Source: Cheilinus undulatus
Lineage: Eukaryota > Chordata > Actinopteri > Labriformes > Labridae
Length of the DNA stretch: 64,000 bases
Assembly (NCBI RefSeq): GCF_018320785.1
Contig: NC_054885.1
Location: 6,584,921-6,648,920, forward strand
Reading direction: 5' to 3'
Shown piece by piece: positions 55,316 to 64,000 of this stretch (positions within the stretch are counted from its first letter, which is position 1; each line of letters starts with the position of its first letter). A program made the translations under genes and the position numbers. The notes below the pieces were generated by a model. That model had not been told where the DNA came from. It searched no databases and worked only from the letters and a program-made list of their open reading frames with translations.

Positions 55316-55706
55316 TATATTATTCAGTACAAGAGTGAGTCACTCTGGCTGTCTTCTGTTTTCATTTTGGGGAGGCATCAGTGACCGGACGGGTCCAGTT
55401 ATGTAAAATAGAAATCAGATGAACTTTTGGATGTTGTCTGCGTTACCATGACGAGTGAAAAACCGACAGGCATGGTAAATAGACTGGGATACACAGATAA
55501 AACGTTAAAATCACAAATAATATTCATGGAATTCAAATCAGGGATCAAAATGAACAGTTTTACAAAGAAATTCAGCAAAACCTCATTAAATCCCTATTAA
55601 ATAAGGATTTTGACTCAGTTAGAGATTTGAAAATTTGCAAAAAGTTTTAGTTTGAGCTCCTCTGCTGTTGCTCTAGAGTTATAATTCTTAATATTTTTGA
55701 TATATT

Positions 55707-55748
55707 AATAATAATAACAACAACAACAATAATAATAATAATAATAAT
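55707..55748 (+). repeat. (ATA)n microsatellite with ACA interruption
   Basis: AATAATAATAACAACAACAA followed by TAATAATAATAATAATAATA. Confidence 0.9.
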
Positions 55749-55811
55749 GATTGTGAATATGATGGTGCAAGCAGCTGAATTGCAATACATTTAATGTCTA
55801 CTGAATTATCA

Positions 55812-57545
55812 CTCCAATTCCAAAAAAAGTTGGGATGTTGGATGTGTAAAAACTAATTTGCAAATCTTTTTCAACTGAATAAAGAATGAAGACAAGAAAT
55901 TTGATGTTTAAACTAATTCACTTTGTTGTCTTTCGGAAAAATAAACACATTCTAAATTTCATGCTTTCCAAAAAAATTGGGACAGGGGCAAATAAAAAGC
56001 TGAGAAAGCTACGGAATGCTCAAAAACACCTGGTTAGTAGGTTAGGCTCCTTAAAGGATCAGTCACTCACAATCAACTATGACACGTGGCTTTTCACTTT
56101 GTGAAAGACTGTTTTGATAAATAATCCAACAGTTTATGAACATTTCTCACCCTGTGGTGCAAGAAATTTAAAGATTTCTCAATCTACAGTCCGCGATATC
56201 ATGAAAGGTTCAGAGAATCTGGAGAAGCGTCTTCATTCTGTGGTGGATATTACAACCTGTGCTCAGGAACACTTCAGGAAACCACTGTCAGTTAACACAG
56301 TTGATCACTGCATCTACTAATGTGAGGTTAGGGTTAGGGTGGTCTAATAAATTTGTTAAGCACTGTACATGTCTACATGTCCTCCCACTTTGGTTCCACT
56401 TAAACTGTTGTGAACACAGGCTGGTTCGCAAGAAAGCACCAAGGTTCTGAGACTCCAGAACAGAACCAGAACCGTATCTGTCTTCCTGTTCCTCTTTTGC
56501 CCTGAGGACTTGATGGCCATTATTTCTGAAAACAATCTGAAATGAGGACTTTTCAGATCACAACACACTTTCCGCTTTGGATCAGTCCAACTCAGATGAT
56601 CTGGGGCCCTGAGAAGTCTGCGGCACTTCTGGATGTTGTTGGCTTTGCATGGTAGAGTCTCACCAAAGTAAGGTTTATACCACAGCTGCCCTAAATTAAC
56701 AGCATTGGTAATTACCAAAATCATTTTTTATGTTTCTGCAATGGTTAATACACCAATATGTAGAAGCTCTTTAACACAAATGATATTTTTAATGCTAAAA
56801 TATAATTATTATTGTTATCCATGAATTTTCAAATTTACTGATTTACAAAAAAAAAGAAAAAATAGTAAAGCACATTAATATTTCTTGATTAATATGTCAA
56901 ATTATAATTATTTACTTGCATTTCTGAACAGAAAAATTAGTTTTAGTGGTTGAATGTTATGCTTGATTCATTTCTGACTCCTCAGAGAAGCCCAGTGAGC
57001 CGGCTCAAATTTGGGTGAATTCAGAAATCCCTCATTCCTGTTCAAAATGGTAAAATGTGGAGAGCTCACTGAAAATGAAAGAGTCTGCATTAAAGCACTT
57101 CATGATGCTGGATGGTCTTTGAGACAAATATGACAGGTGGTCTAATAAATTTGTTAAGCACTGTACGTGTAGACATGTATCACCACGTCCAACTCCACTT
57201 ATGCCCACATCGTTCTTGCTGTCCCGGTATTCCTTCTTCAGTTTCTTGAGTTTATTAATCATTTGGTGTTCAGTTTAACTTGCTCTTCCTTGTACTGCTC
57301 TCCAACTTCACCTGGAATTCTGATACCCAGGTTGCAACCAAACATTTTGTCTCCTCCTTGTCTCTCCCAACCTTTTTGGAACATATTGCAGGCATTAAAT
57401 TCAGAATGTGTATATATTTCAAAAAGATGTTCATCAGTTTGAACACTGAATATAATGTTATGTGGTAATGTATTCAACTGGAAATCGGTTAAAGGGATTT
57501 GCAAATCACTGCATTCTGTTTTTATTCACATTTTATGCAGTGTCA
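55812..57545 (+). mobile_element. Tc1/mariner-superfamily element with nested Tc1 fragments
   Basis: Left end TCCAATTCCAAAAAAAGTTG; right part TTTGCAAATCACTGCATTCT then CAGTGTCACAACTTTT. Transposase N-terminal remnants (AGAAATTTAAAGATTTCTCA, ATCATGAAAGGTTCAGAGAA) lie at 56,160-56,320. From 56,335 to about 57,260 other material intervenes. It includes two direct copies of a Tc1-type terminus (GGTCTAATAAATTTGTTAAG, 56,340 and 57,138) and, at 57,042-57,128, a plus-strand Tc1 N-terminal piece (VKCGELTENERVCIKALHDA). Confidence 0.7.
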
Positions 57546-57549
57546 CAAC

Positions 57550-58545
57550 TTTTCAGAGACTGATGACTGCAAACTAGTATAGCTGTTTGCAGGAGGCTCA
57601 AAACCCACCTCAGCGCCGTCTCTGTTCCACATTTAATTTGAAGTTAGATAAGACAGAATTTTCAAGATCTTCATGAGCTCCTTTTAGAAACCAAACGGCT
57701 GACTTCAATCAGGCTTCATCTGCATCTTGTAGGTACATGGTTTGGAGCGTACCTCTTAAAAATGTATCTATTTAAAAGCCCTGGCACTCCAGCCTAACCC
57801 TCCATTCCAACAAGATCAGGACACCCTACCCCTAGACATGAATGTGCAAAATGTAGAGTTAGGGCTAAGAGGGAGCACAAAATAAATACACTTCTACATT
57901 AAAAATGCAATAGAAACTTCAACAAACATCTTATTTATTCCGTTTTAATTGACAGTCAAAATTCAAGAAGAAGAATAAGAACTGCAAAAGAGAAAAAAAC
58001 ATACAGACATTTGATTAATTTATGCAATTTTTAACCCAAACTCAAATAAATCATCCTTCACACAGCTGTTAACTGATACACAAAGAGGAGGGATGTCATC
58101 AGACATCCCTTAAACCCCCTTTAAAAAAGGAATACATAGTTGAGAGCCAGTAAAACACTGATGGGCCCCTTTATGTATCACCGGGGCCCCTGAAACCTCA
58201 CACTGTGTAATTATACAAAGAGTAGTTCTGGTTTCAGCCCAGCTTGGCATACATGAATACACCAGAAGCTAGAGGAAAAGTCAAGGTCATTCAGGAGACC
58301 CCGGCTCGATAATTCAACCTTCTTATGTCAGGTTTTAAATATTGCACGCTTAAGAAATCTATATGCTTTCACAATCTCTTTCTAAAAACAAAAGCCTATT
58401 TTATTTTATGAAAGAATTGTGTTTTCTGCACACAAAGAATGTTATTATTCAATATAACTGCTTTCATATTGGTCATACAAGAGGGAAACTTTAATCTGCT
58501 GATTTTAAGAATCTGTCCGATATGCTATTGAAATTTCAGCATGTC
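57550..58545. other. Intergenic between hebp1 and the WBP2-family gene
   Basis: AT-rich; nothing recognised. Confidence 0.5.
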
Positions 58546-59169
58546 CTAACAGCATGTGAAGCAGCCAACAAAATCAGTGTTTTGGAAATGATCCCTACTG
58601 TAGTGTCCAGTATGCAGCAGGTTCAGATGCGCCACTTTTACCCCAATGCTTTGTTTTGTTTTCCTTTCTGTCTCTGGCATTGACATGGAAGAAAGAAGTG
58701 GAATGCTTAAGCTCCAGCAGCTCGGAGTGGAGATAGCGGTGCATGAGTGATAATCATGGCTCAGTGTTTGAAATGTGCTGTCTTGTGGTGACAAGGAGGC
58801 AAAACTATGCACTTCTACCCCATCAAATGTCATCAAAGCCAAGCATGATGCCTCTGTTTCTTTCAAAATAAAAGCACTGTCTAAGGGGAAACTGATATTT
58901 ATAGAGCAGAAAATCAAACATTTAATAGATGCAGTGTGGACAGCGAGTGTCTGATGCTGCACGATGTAAAGCGAAGGGATATCTGACGCTTGCATGCTGT
59001 TAGGATATGCTGTGATGCAACCCAGCTCTGATGTTCTAGATGGGTTAACAACCAAAGCAAACTCAAAGCACTGCAAAAATACTGTGGAATACAAGTGGAG
59101 TATGTTATTAACTAAAGAAACTGCAATCAAGTTTTTACTACAAAATGTCTTAGAAAATACATTCCTCAT
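58546..59169 (-). other. Long open frame of uncertain status
   Basis: A 207-codon minus-strand frame, the longest outside the satellite. It is Ser/Thr/Cys/Leu-rich (ALVVNPSRTSELGCITAYPN, then ASCLALMTFDGVEVHSFASL), with no domain I recognise, no signal peptide, and no splice or promoter context. It starts 360 bp downstream of the WBP2-family stop codon on the same strand. It could be an antisense or chance frame, or an exaptation of an old repeat. Confidence 0.2.
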
Positions 59170-59454
59170 ACCGACTCTTACTCTCAGCTCTGCACACTCC
59201 TTCTTACCTACTTACAAGAAATTTAGCAGAGTAAAATGACTGAAAAATGGTTAAAATGATTGACTTTAGTTGTCATAATTTTGCACAAGCTGAAGTAAAA
59301 GAGGAGAACAGTATTTGAAAGATGTGATTGTTCTAAATGCTATGCCAGTATCCAAAATATCCTCTATGAATCATCACTGACATCTTCAAGCCCTCTTTTT
59401 CAATTACATGCGTTTTCCTTTCTGTATTCGACAATCCAGCAGGATTCCACCAAC

Positions 59455-59460
59455 TTTATT
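59455..59460 (-). terminator. Candidate poly(A) signal of the WBP2-family gene
   Basis: Plus-strand TTTATT reads AATAAA on the minus strand, 71 bp past the stop codon. The downstream minus-strand sequence has a modest GT content (GGTGGAATCCTGCTGGATTG lies just before it), so a more distal signal may also be used. Confidence 0.4.
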
Positions 59461-59530
59461 TCTTGCTTTAAGATATATTTAAGAGACAGAGGAAGAGAGA
59501 GGAGTGTCATTGAAGTGACCAGCCCAAGCT

Positions 59531-59587
59531 TCAGTTGTTTTTCTTCTCAGGAGAGTCTGGAAATGGTGCGTATGGAGGAGGTCGCTC
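59531..59587 (-). CDS. wbp2nl: WBP2-family last exon (coding part)
   Basis: Acceptor CCCTCACAG|GAGCGA; 18 codons ([18 protein letters not shown]) and TGA. Contains the C-terminal PPPY motif. Confidence 0.88.
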   Translation of the reverse strand, partial: ERPPPYAPFPDSPEKKNN

Positions 59588-62500
59588 CTGTGAGGGAATG
59601 GAAAGAAAAATACAGTAGATTAAAGGAGAATCTGTGTCATTTACATAGTAATGTCAAAATTTCCTTATGTTGGCACTATTAAAGCAATACATTGTTATAT
59701 TACGTGACGATTACAGTTAAAAGTACTGAAGCTTGAACAAAACTTCAGCTCCTCAGTCATAATTACAACCAAAAACGGGAAAGCACTTTCTAAATGTACA
59801 AAAACTCTGAAAACTTTCAATTTATTTATACAATTCAGTCTGATATTGGTGGGTATAGTTCCTAAAATGTGTAAAAGCCTTGAATCGAATCTAACTGTTA
59901 TTTTTGTTCAGTTATATTATTTTGGTTATCATTAATACACAAAAAGCTGCAGGAAATTTGAACCTTTTGCAAACGATGTTCTGGTTTAACTATGAGATCA
60001 GGAGCAAAATTAGCAAAAAAAAACAACAGGGCAAAATTTCCCTATCACACTTTCCATCTGACATTGGCTTGTCGCTGTAAGTATCTTTTTCGCTACAACC
60101 CCAATTCCAAAAAAGTTGGGCCGCTGTGTAAAATAAAAACAAAAACGGAATGCAATGATTTGCAAATGTCATAAACCCATATTTTATTCACAGTAGACCA
60201 TTAGCAACATAACAGATGAAAGTGAAACATCTGACTATTTTATGAAGCTCATTTTGAATTTGATGGCTGCAACACATCTTAAAAAAGTGGTCTGATGAAA
60301 AAATGTCCCACAGTTTTAAAATCGTTTCAGATTTAAAAATCGTGTGGTGTGTGGCCAGCCTTACACATCTGGAAAGGCACTATCAATGATGATAAGTAAA
60401 TTAAGGTTCAACATATGCTCCCATCCAGAAAATGTGTCTTATAGGGAAGGCCTGAACTGGCCTGTCTGCAGTCCAGACTGTCCAGACTTTCAGAAAATAT
60501 TTGGACTATTATTGAAAGAAAAATCAAGCAAAGAAGACCTCCTCTCCCAAAGTCCAGCAACTGGTCTCCTCACTTTCTAGATGTTTACAGACTGTTGTTA
60601 AAAGAAGAAGGGATGCTACACAATGGTAAACATGGCCCTGTTCCTACTTTTCTGAGATGTGTTGCTGCCATCTAATTCAAAATGAGCTAATATTTTTAAT
60701 GAAATTGTAAAATATCTCAGTCTCAACATCTGATATGTTGTTTATGTTCTAGATTTGACAATTCTTGCATTCTGTTCTTATTTATATTTTAAAAATTGCC
60801 GGAACTTTTTTGGAATTGGGGTTGTACATATAAATATGTTGCCACATATTTGAGACACTGTGGGGATTTGTCTATATTATCAAAACAAGATATTTCCAAA
60901 TACTGGGTGCTTAGGACTTCTATTTTTGTTGCTTTTGTATTCGACAGGTCTCTCTATTGTCTGTTTTACTAGAGCCATATATACGGTTTAAATCCTGATT
61001 TCATGACAACTCTATTTCCTAGGTCTCTAACTGAGGATAAAACAAGCAGAGTGTTGTACCATGGGCATGTAGACGTTGTGTGGGTTGTTTGGATTGTAGT
61101 ATGCGCTGCCTGCTGCTTCAGCTGCCTTGGAGTTACCTGTGCAGAAAATAAGATTTGACAAACACGGTGAGAGAGAGACAGACAGTGATGACTGATGAAT
61201 ATATTTAGAAACAGATGCTGCAGCTCCTAAAATTGTAAAGAGAAGTGATGCAAGGAGCACGCCGTCAGTCAAAGCAAGCACAGCATCTGACAGCTCCAGG
61301 AATCTCTGAGACAAAATCTACTGGCGCAGCCCGAGGATGCGCGGAGACAAACGTCCGACTGAAGCTCGTCTTCTGACTGAAATGTGTCAAAGTGACAGTT
61401 CGCCTTGGTGTACCGACCTCACCCCGTACACGGGGCGAGGCACCCAAACCCACAAGGTGCTAACAAACGAGACTATGATCGCAGAGGGAAGGGGAGAGGT
61501 GGGATTGTTTATCCTTTGTAATTTTGATGTTTAGCAGAGGAGACATCAACACCCCTTTTTTGGGTTGCATGATTTGAAGTGATTCACTTTGAGGCAGATG
61601 GATCAGATCTGACGTGTGCGGTGACACAGACTCACAGGGGGGAAAGATAAGAGAGAGAGAAAGAGAGAAACAGACCTGGAGGTGCTGGTGGTGGGGGTGC
61701 TGTTGCTGCCCAGTTCTGGGGAGGTGCAGCCCAATTTTGGGGCGGTCCAGGGTACGGAGGTGGGGGGGCCATGTAGTCAAAACCAGCTGGGTACATTCCT
61801 GAAACAAAAAAAAATAGAGTTTAGAGGTTTGAAAGTGTAAAAAAAAAAAAAAAAAACGGTCTTATGGTATTGAAATGTTAAATAATATTAAATACAATGT
61901 GTTTACAATGATGCAATTTCTCATATTCATGATTTGTTGTGTCAAAAAGTACTGAAACCTAGAAAGAATTCATCTATTTTTCAAGAAAGACGCCTTGGAG
62001 AGGAAAGAACCCATTTAAAAACTGCAGGCAGACTAATGAGATGATTTTCCAGACCTTTTTAAATGTTGTTAAACACACAGTATGTAAATCCTGCTGCCAG
62101 CGGCCTCTCAGTATAACAATAACAAAAGATGACACTGCAACCCCCTCCCCTCAATGAAAACAAAATCAGAATGGATCACAGCCAAGATAAACAAGAGGAG
62201 CATTGGCGACAGAACGTGCAGTCGATGGCAGGGAATAATCCTGGTCCGTCACAAGTCAGCGGCACAAAACATGAATGAGAATATGTGATAGAGCAGCAGT
62301 TTTTGATATATTGATTTTCTATAGCATTTTGTAGAATGTCTTACTTTATCTCAACATTTTCAACTTGACAGAGCTAACCGACACAACTTGTTTATTGTTG
62401 CCATAGATGTACATAAAGCCATGTGAACTGCTGCTTTCTGCTAAGGTCAGGTCTCGTGGGAGAGCATAGACCGGTTTGGCAGTAACCATTGTCAACATTG

Positions 62501-64000
62501 GCCCTGTACTGCTCTGGCCTCCTGTGCTAGGCCCATGCCCCCTCTCTCCCCAGGTATCCTCCCAGCTGACGCCTCCACCACGGATGTGGCCAGCCCTTAG
62601 GGTTCCTCCAACCCAATGGGTCCTGGCTACCCAGTATGCAGTGAGCTGGATCAGGCCTGTGAAGCACAGCTGCTGCTCCCTCATCAAGCAGCTGATCCTT
62701 CCCAACACTGCTTTCCTAAGCACGTCAACATTAGAAAAACTGTCTTGTCAACAATACCAAAAAATGCACCTGAAGAGAAGTTGTCACAAAGGAGTGCAGC
62801 CAGCGCCTTTGGCCATCAGTCATCATCCAGACCTCACAAGAGTCTAGTAAGACAGGGACTACCGAGGGCTGAAAAACTCTTGACTGTTCCCCACATGCTT
62901 AGATACCACAAGCACCACACTTGCTCTATGTAAACAAGCTTTAGGAATTTCTAAATCCAAGACATCCAATGTCAGGTAGTTTCTTTTTTTAATTGACAAA
63001 AAAAACTGCAGGGAAACTTCTACAAAGTGTCTTAAATAAACACATTTGCAATCTAAAACTAGATATCGCCTGATAATGAGTAGACTTCTGTTTATTGCTA
63101 TGGTATTGAAACAGGTATCAAAATTATTTGTTTTCAGCTTGCATCATAATGAAGTCTAATGCTTTAACATTGAAATGAGTGTGTTTGTAAAGCAAATCAA
63201 CTGAATCTGCTCTGAATTCTCATGCAAAAAGAGGGTAACATGACTTTAAAGCCAAAAAATTAACCATGTTTTTACATACTTTATAATGTAGCTGACCTCT
63301 CCCTGGGTTGTTATAGTTGCAAGAGCCATATTTAAGGGCTACAGAGTGTAAGGCACTAATTGCTCCAGCAGGTGTCACCTTTGGGTTCAGGTAGTGCACT
63401 TTATAGGTAGGAACTTTCCTTGAGGTGCCAGGTGTTGCTACAAGGAGGAGCACATGCAGTTTTTTAACTGCTACTCCAAGTGAGGTAACACAGAGAGGTG
63501 TATTTGGATGGATTATTTTGGGGCTTTTTTGGCCTTCATTAGCCAGGACAGATGAAGATACAAACAGTGCCAGGATTGGGATTTTATCCTGAGATGAGTG
63601 TGTCAAGGACTCAGTATGGGTGCCTGCTCTACCAGCTGAACTAAACCACTTCCCTGGATTGAGGTTTTTAGACACTGTTGGAGTCTTGCATGTGAAAAAC
63701 ACAGAGGACTGTTGCTACATGACAAATAAATAGTGTAGTCTTCTACATTTTTCTTAAAGCTAAAGAATGGAAAAAAAGAAAGTGAGTGTTTTTAGAACCT
63801 TGAGGTAAATAATTTCAGCTTATTTATTTAGCATTAAAGGTAAACATAAAACTGCCTCTTGTTTTCCATGAGTACCTTCAGTAGACTCTAACACAAATGT
63901 CCTATATTAAAAGATTGAACAATGTACCTGCAGCAGGTGTTGGAGAAGGGTAGCCCATGTTGCCAGGAGGAGGAGGAGGAGGGCCCTGGTAGAACCCATT
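59531..64000 (-). CDS. wbp2nl: WBP2-family WW-domain-binding protein, 3' part (partial)
   Basis: Minus-strand gene cut by the window edge. Four exons are visible: at least 63,928-64,000, then 61,676-61,798, 61,060-61,136 and 59,531-59,587, in frame, giving 109 residues and the stop. This is the proline-rich C-terminal half that follows the GRAM-like domain. It has [37 protein letters not shown] (PPxY motif), [17 protein letters not shown], the hallmark [20 protein letters not shown], and [17 protein letters not shown] (second PPxY). PPxY motifs bind WW domains (YAP, WWOX, NEDD4-type proteins). The tail matches human WBP2, but the middle differs (no EFYPGPPMMDG block), so I favour the paralogue wbp2nl; wbp2 remains possible. 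The GRAM domain lies outside the window. Confidence 0.9.
60096..60824 (+). mobile_element. 729-bp Tc/mariner-superfamily MITE with perfect TIRs
   Basis: Terminal repeats CAACCCCAATTCCAAAAAAG (left) and CTTTTTTGGAATTGGGGTTG (right) are perfect inverses over at least 20 bp and flanked by TA on both sides (60,094-60,095 and 60,825-60,826). The interior keeps short transposase-derived pieces (CAGTCCAGACTGTCC) but lacks most of the coding region. It lies in the last intron of the WBP2-family gene. Best-preserved member of the family in the window. Confidence 0.93.
61060..61136 (-). CDS. wbp2nl: WBP2-family penultimate exon
   Basis: Acceptor CTGCACAG|GTAACT (the exon begins with GT), encodes [20 protein letters not shown] and VYMPM; donor ATG|GTACAA. 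This is the most conserved block of the family tail. Confidence 0.92.
61137..61675 (-). other. WBP2-family intron, 539 bp
   Basis: Contains a short GA-rich tract at 61,650-61,670. No element recognised. Confidence 0.85.
61676..61798 (-). CDS. wbp2nl: WBP2-family proline-rich exon
   Basis: Acceptor TTTGTTTCAG|GAATGT; encodes [40 protein letters not shown]; donor CCAG|GTCTGT. It has a PPPPY motif and a direct repeat of the PPQNWAA unit. Confidence 0.9.
61799..63927 (-). other. WBP2-family intron, 2.1 kb
   Basis: Poly(A/T) run at 61,838-61,856; a SINE at 63,505-63,665. 62,380-62,930 is less AT-rich with overlapping frames on both strands (105-125 codons). None matches a family, and none has splice or conservation support by eye. 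Confidence 0.8.
63505..63665 (-). repeat. tRNA-derived SINE, minus strand, diverged
   Basis: The reverse complement has TGGTTTAGTTCAGCTGGTAG (A-box region), then CAGGCACCCATACTGAGTCC, a diverged body and a tail with GAAGGCCAAAAAAGCCCCAA. The tail matches the AAAGCCCCAAA of 9,790-9,800. Confidence 0.6.
63928..64000 (-). CDS. wbp2nl: WBP2-family exon, cut by window edge
   Basis: Encodes [20 protein letters not shown] and TPAA plus one base; donor GCAG|GTACAT. Six consecutive CCT codons give a P6 run, a likely site of length variation. The 5' end of the exon lies outside the window. Confidence 0.85.

Noticed and set aside
56330-56345. GGTTAGGGTTAGGG, telomere-like hexamers
   Set aside because: Only about two units, next to a transposon terminus; too short to be an interstitial telomere tract.
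62346-62933. ORFs of 105-125 codons on both strands in the WBP2-family intron
   Set aside because: Overlapping frames in a locally GC-richer stretch; no domain, splice or start context.
1-64000. Bacterial-type systems: CRISPR, defence islands, operons, phage
   Set aside because: Split genes, vertebrate transposons and base composition show animal nuclear DNA; no regularly spaced repeat arrays with unique spacers were seen.

Overview
The window is nuclear DNA of a ray-finned (teleost) fish. The evidence is three split vertebrate genes with GT/AG introns, AT-rich introns, and fish-type repeats: Tc1/mariner elements, hAT non-autonomous elements with 8-bp target duplications, a Rex1/Babar-like LINE tail, an L1/Tx1-type ORF1 remnant and several tRNA-derived SINEs. 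The style suggests a percomorph, but the species cannot be named. There are no prokaryotic operons, CRISPR arrays, rRNA genes or tRNA genes.

Layout. 1-18 kb: repeat-rich DNA with no firmly identified gene; it holds a broken Tc1 element, local duplications, and a weakly supported minus-strand unit at about 6.8-9.0 kb. A possible minus-strand gene start lies at 15.9-18.1 kb. 20.4-25.2 kb: fmc1 on the plus strand, two exons, 110 residues, a mitochondrial ATP synthase assembly factor. 33.05-53.01 kb: hebp1 on the plus strand, four exons, 191 residues, a SOUL-domain haem/porphyrin-binding protein; its 16.2-kb first intron is packed with nested transposons. 53.3-54.5 kb: a 1.24-kb degenerate GATAC/AATAC satellite just 3' of hebp1. 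59.5-64.0 kb: the 3' part of a WBP2-family gene (wbp2nl or wbp2) on the minus strand, four exons seen, with the N-terminal part beyond the window edge.

The three genes do not form a pathway: FMC1 acts in mitochondria, HEBP1 in cytosolic haem/porphyrin binding, and WBP2-family proteins bind WW domains. fmc1 and hebp1 are tandem on the plus strand, and hebp1 and the WBP2-family gene converge.

The most informative material outside the genes is the transposon stratigraphy. Five hAT-like elements have recognisable TIRs with exact or near 8-bp target duplications, and several sit inside or around other elements. Three purine/pyrimidine-biased TTTTTGCCAC-type minisatellites occur, one of them enclosed in hAT-like termini. 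I found no convincing undescribed biological system. The best candidates for unannotated function are the two weak minus-strand transcription units, and both need expression data.
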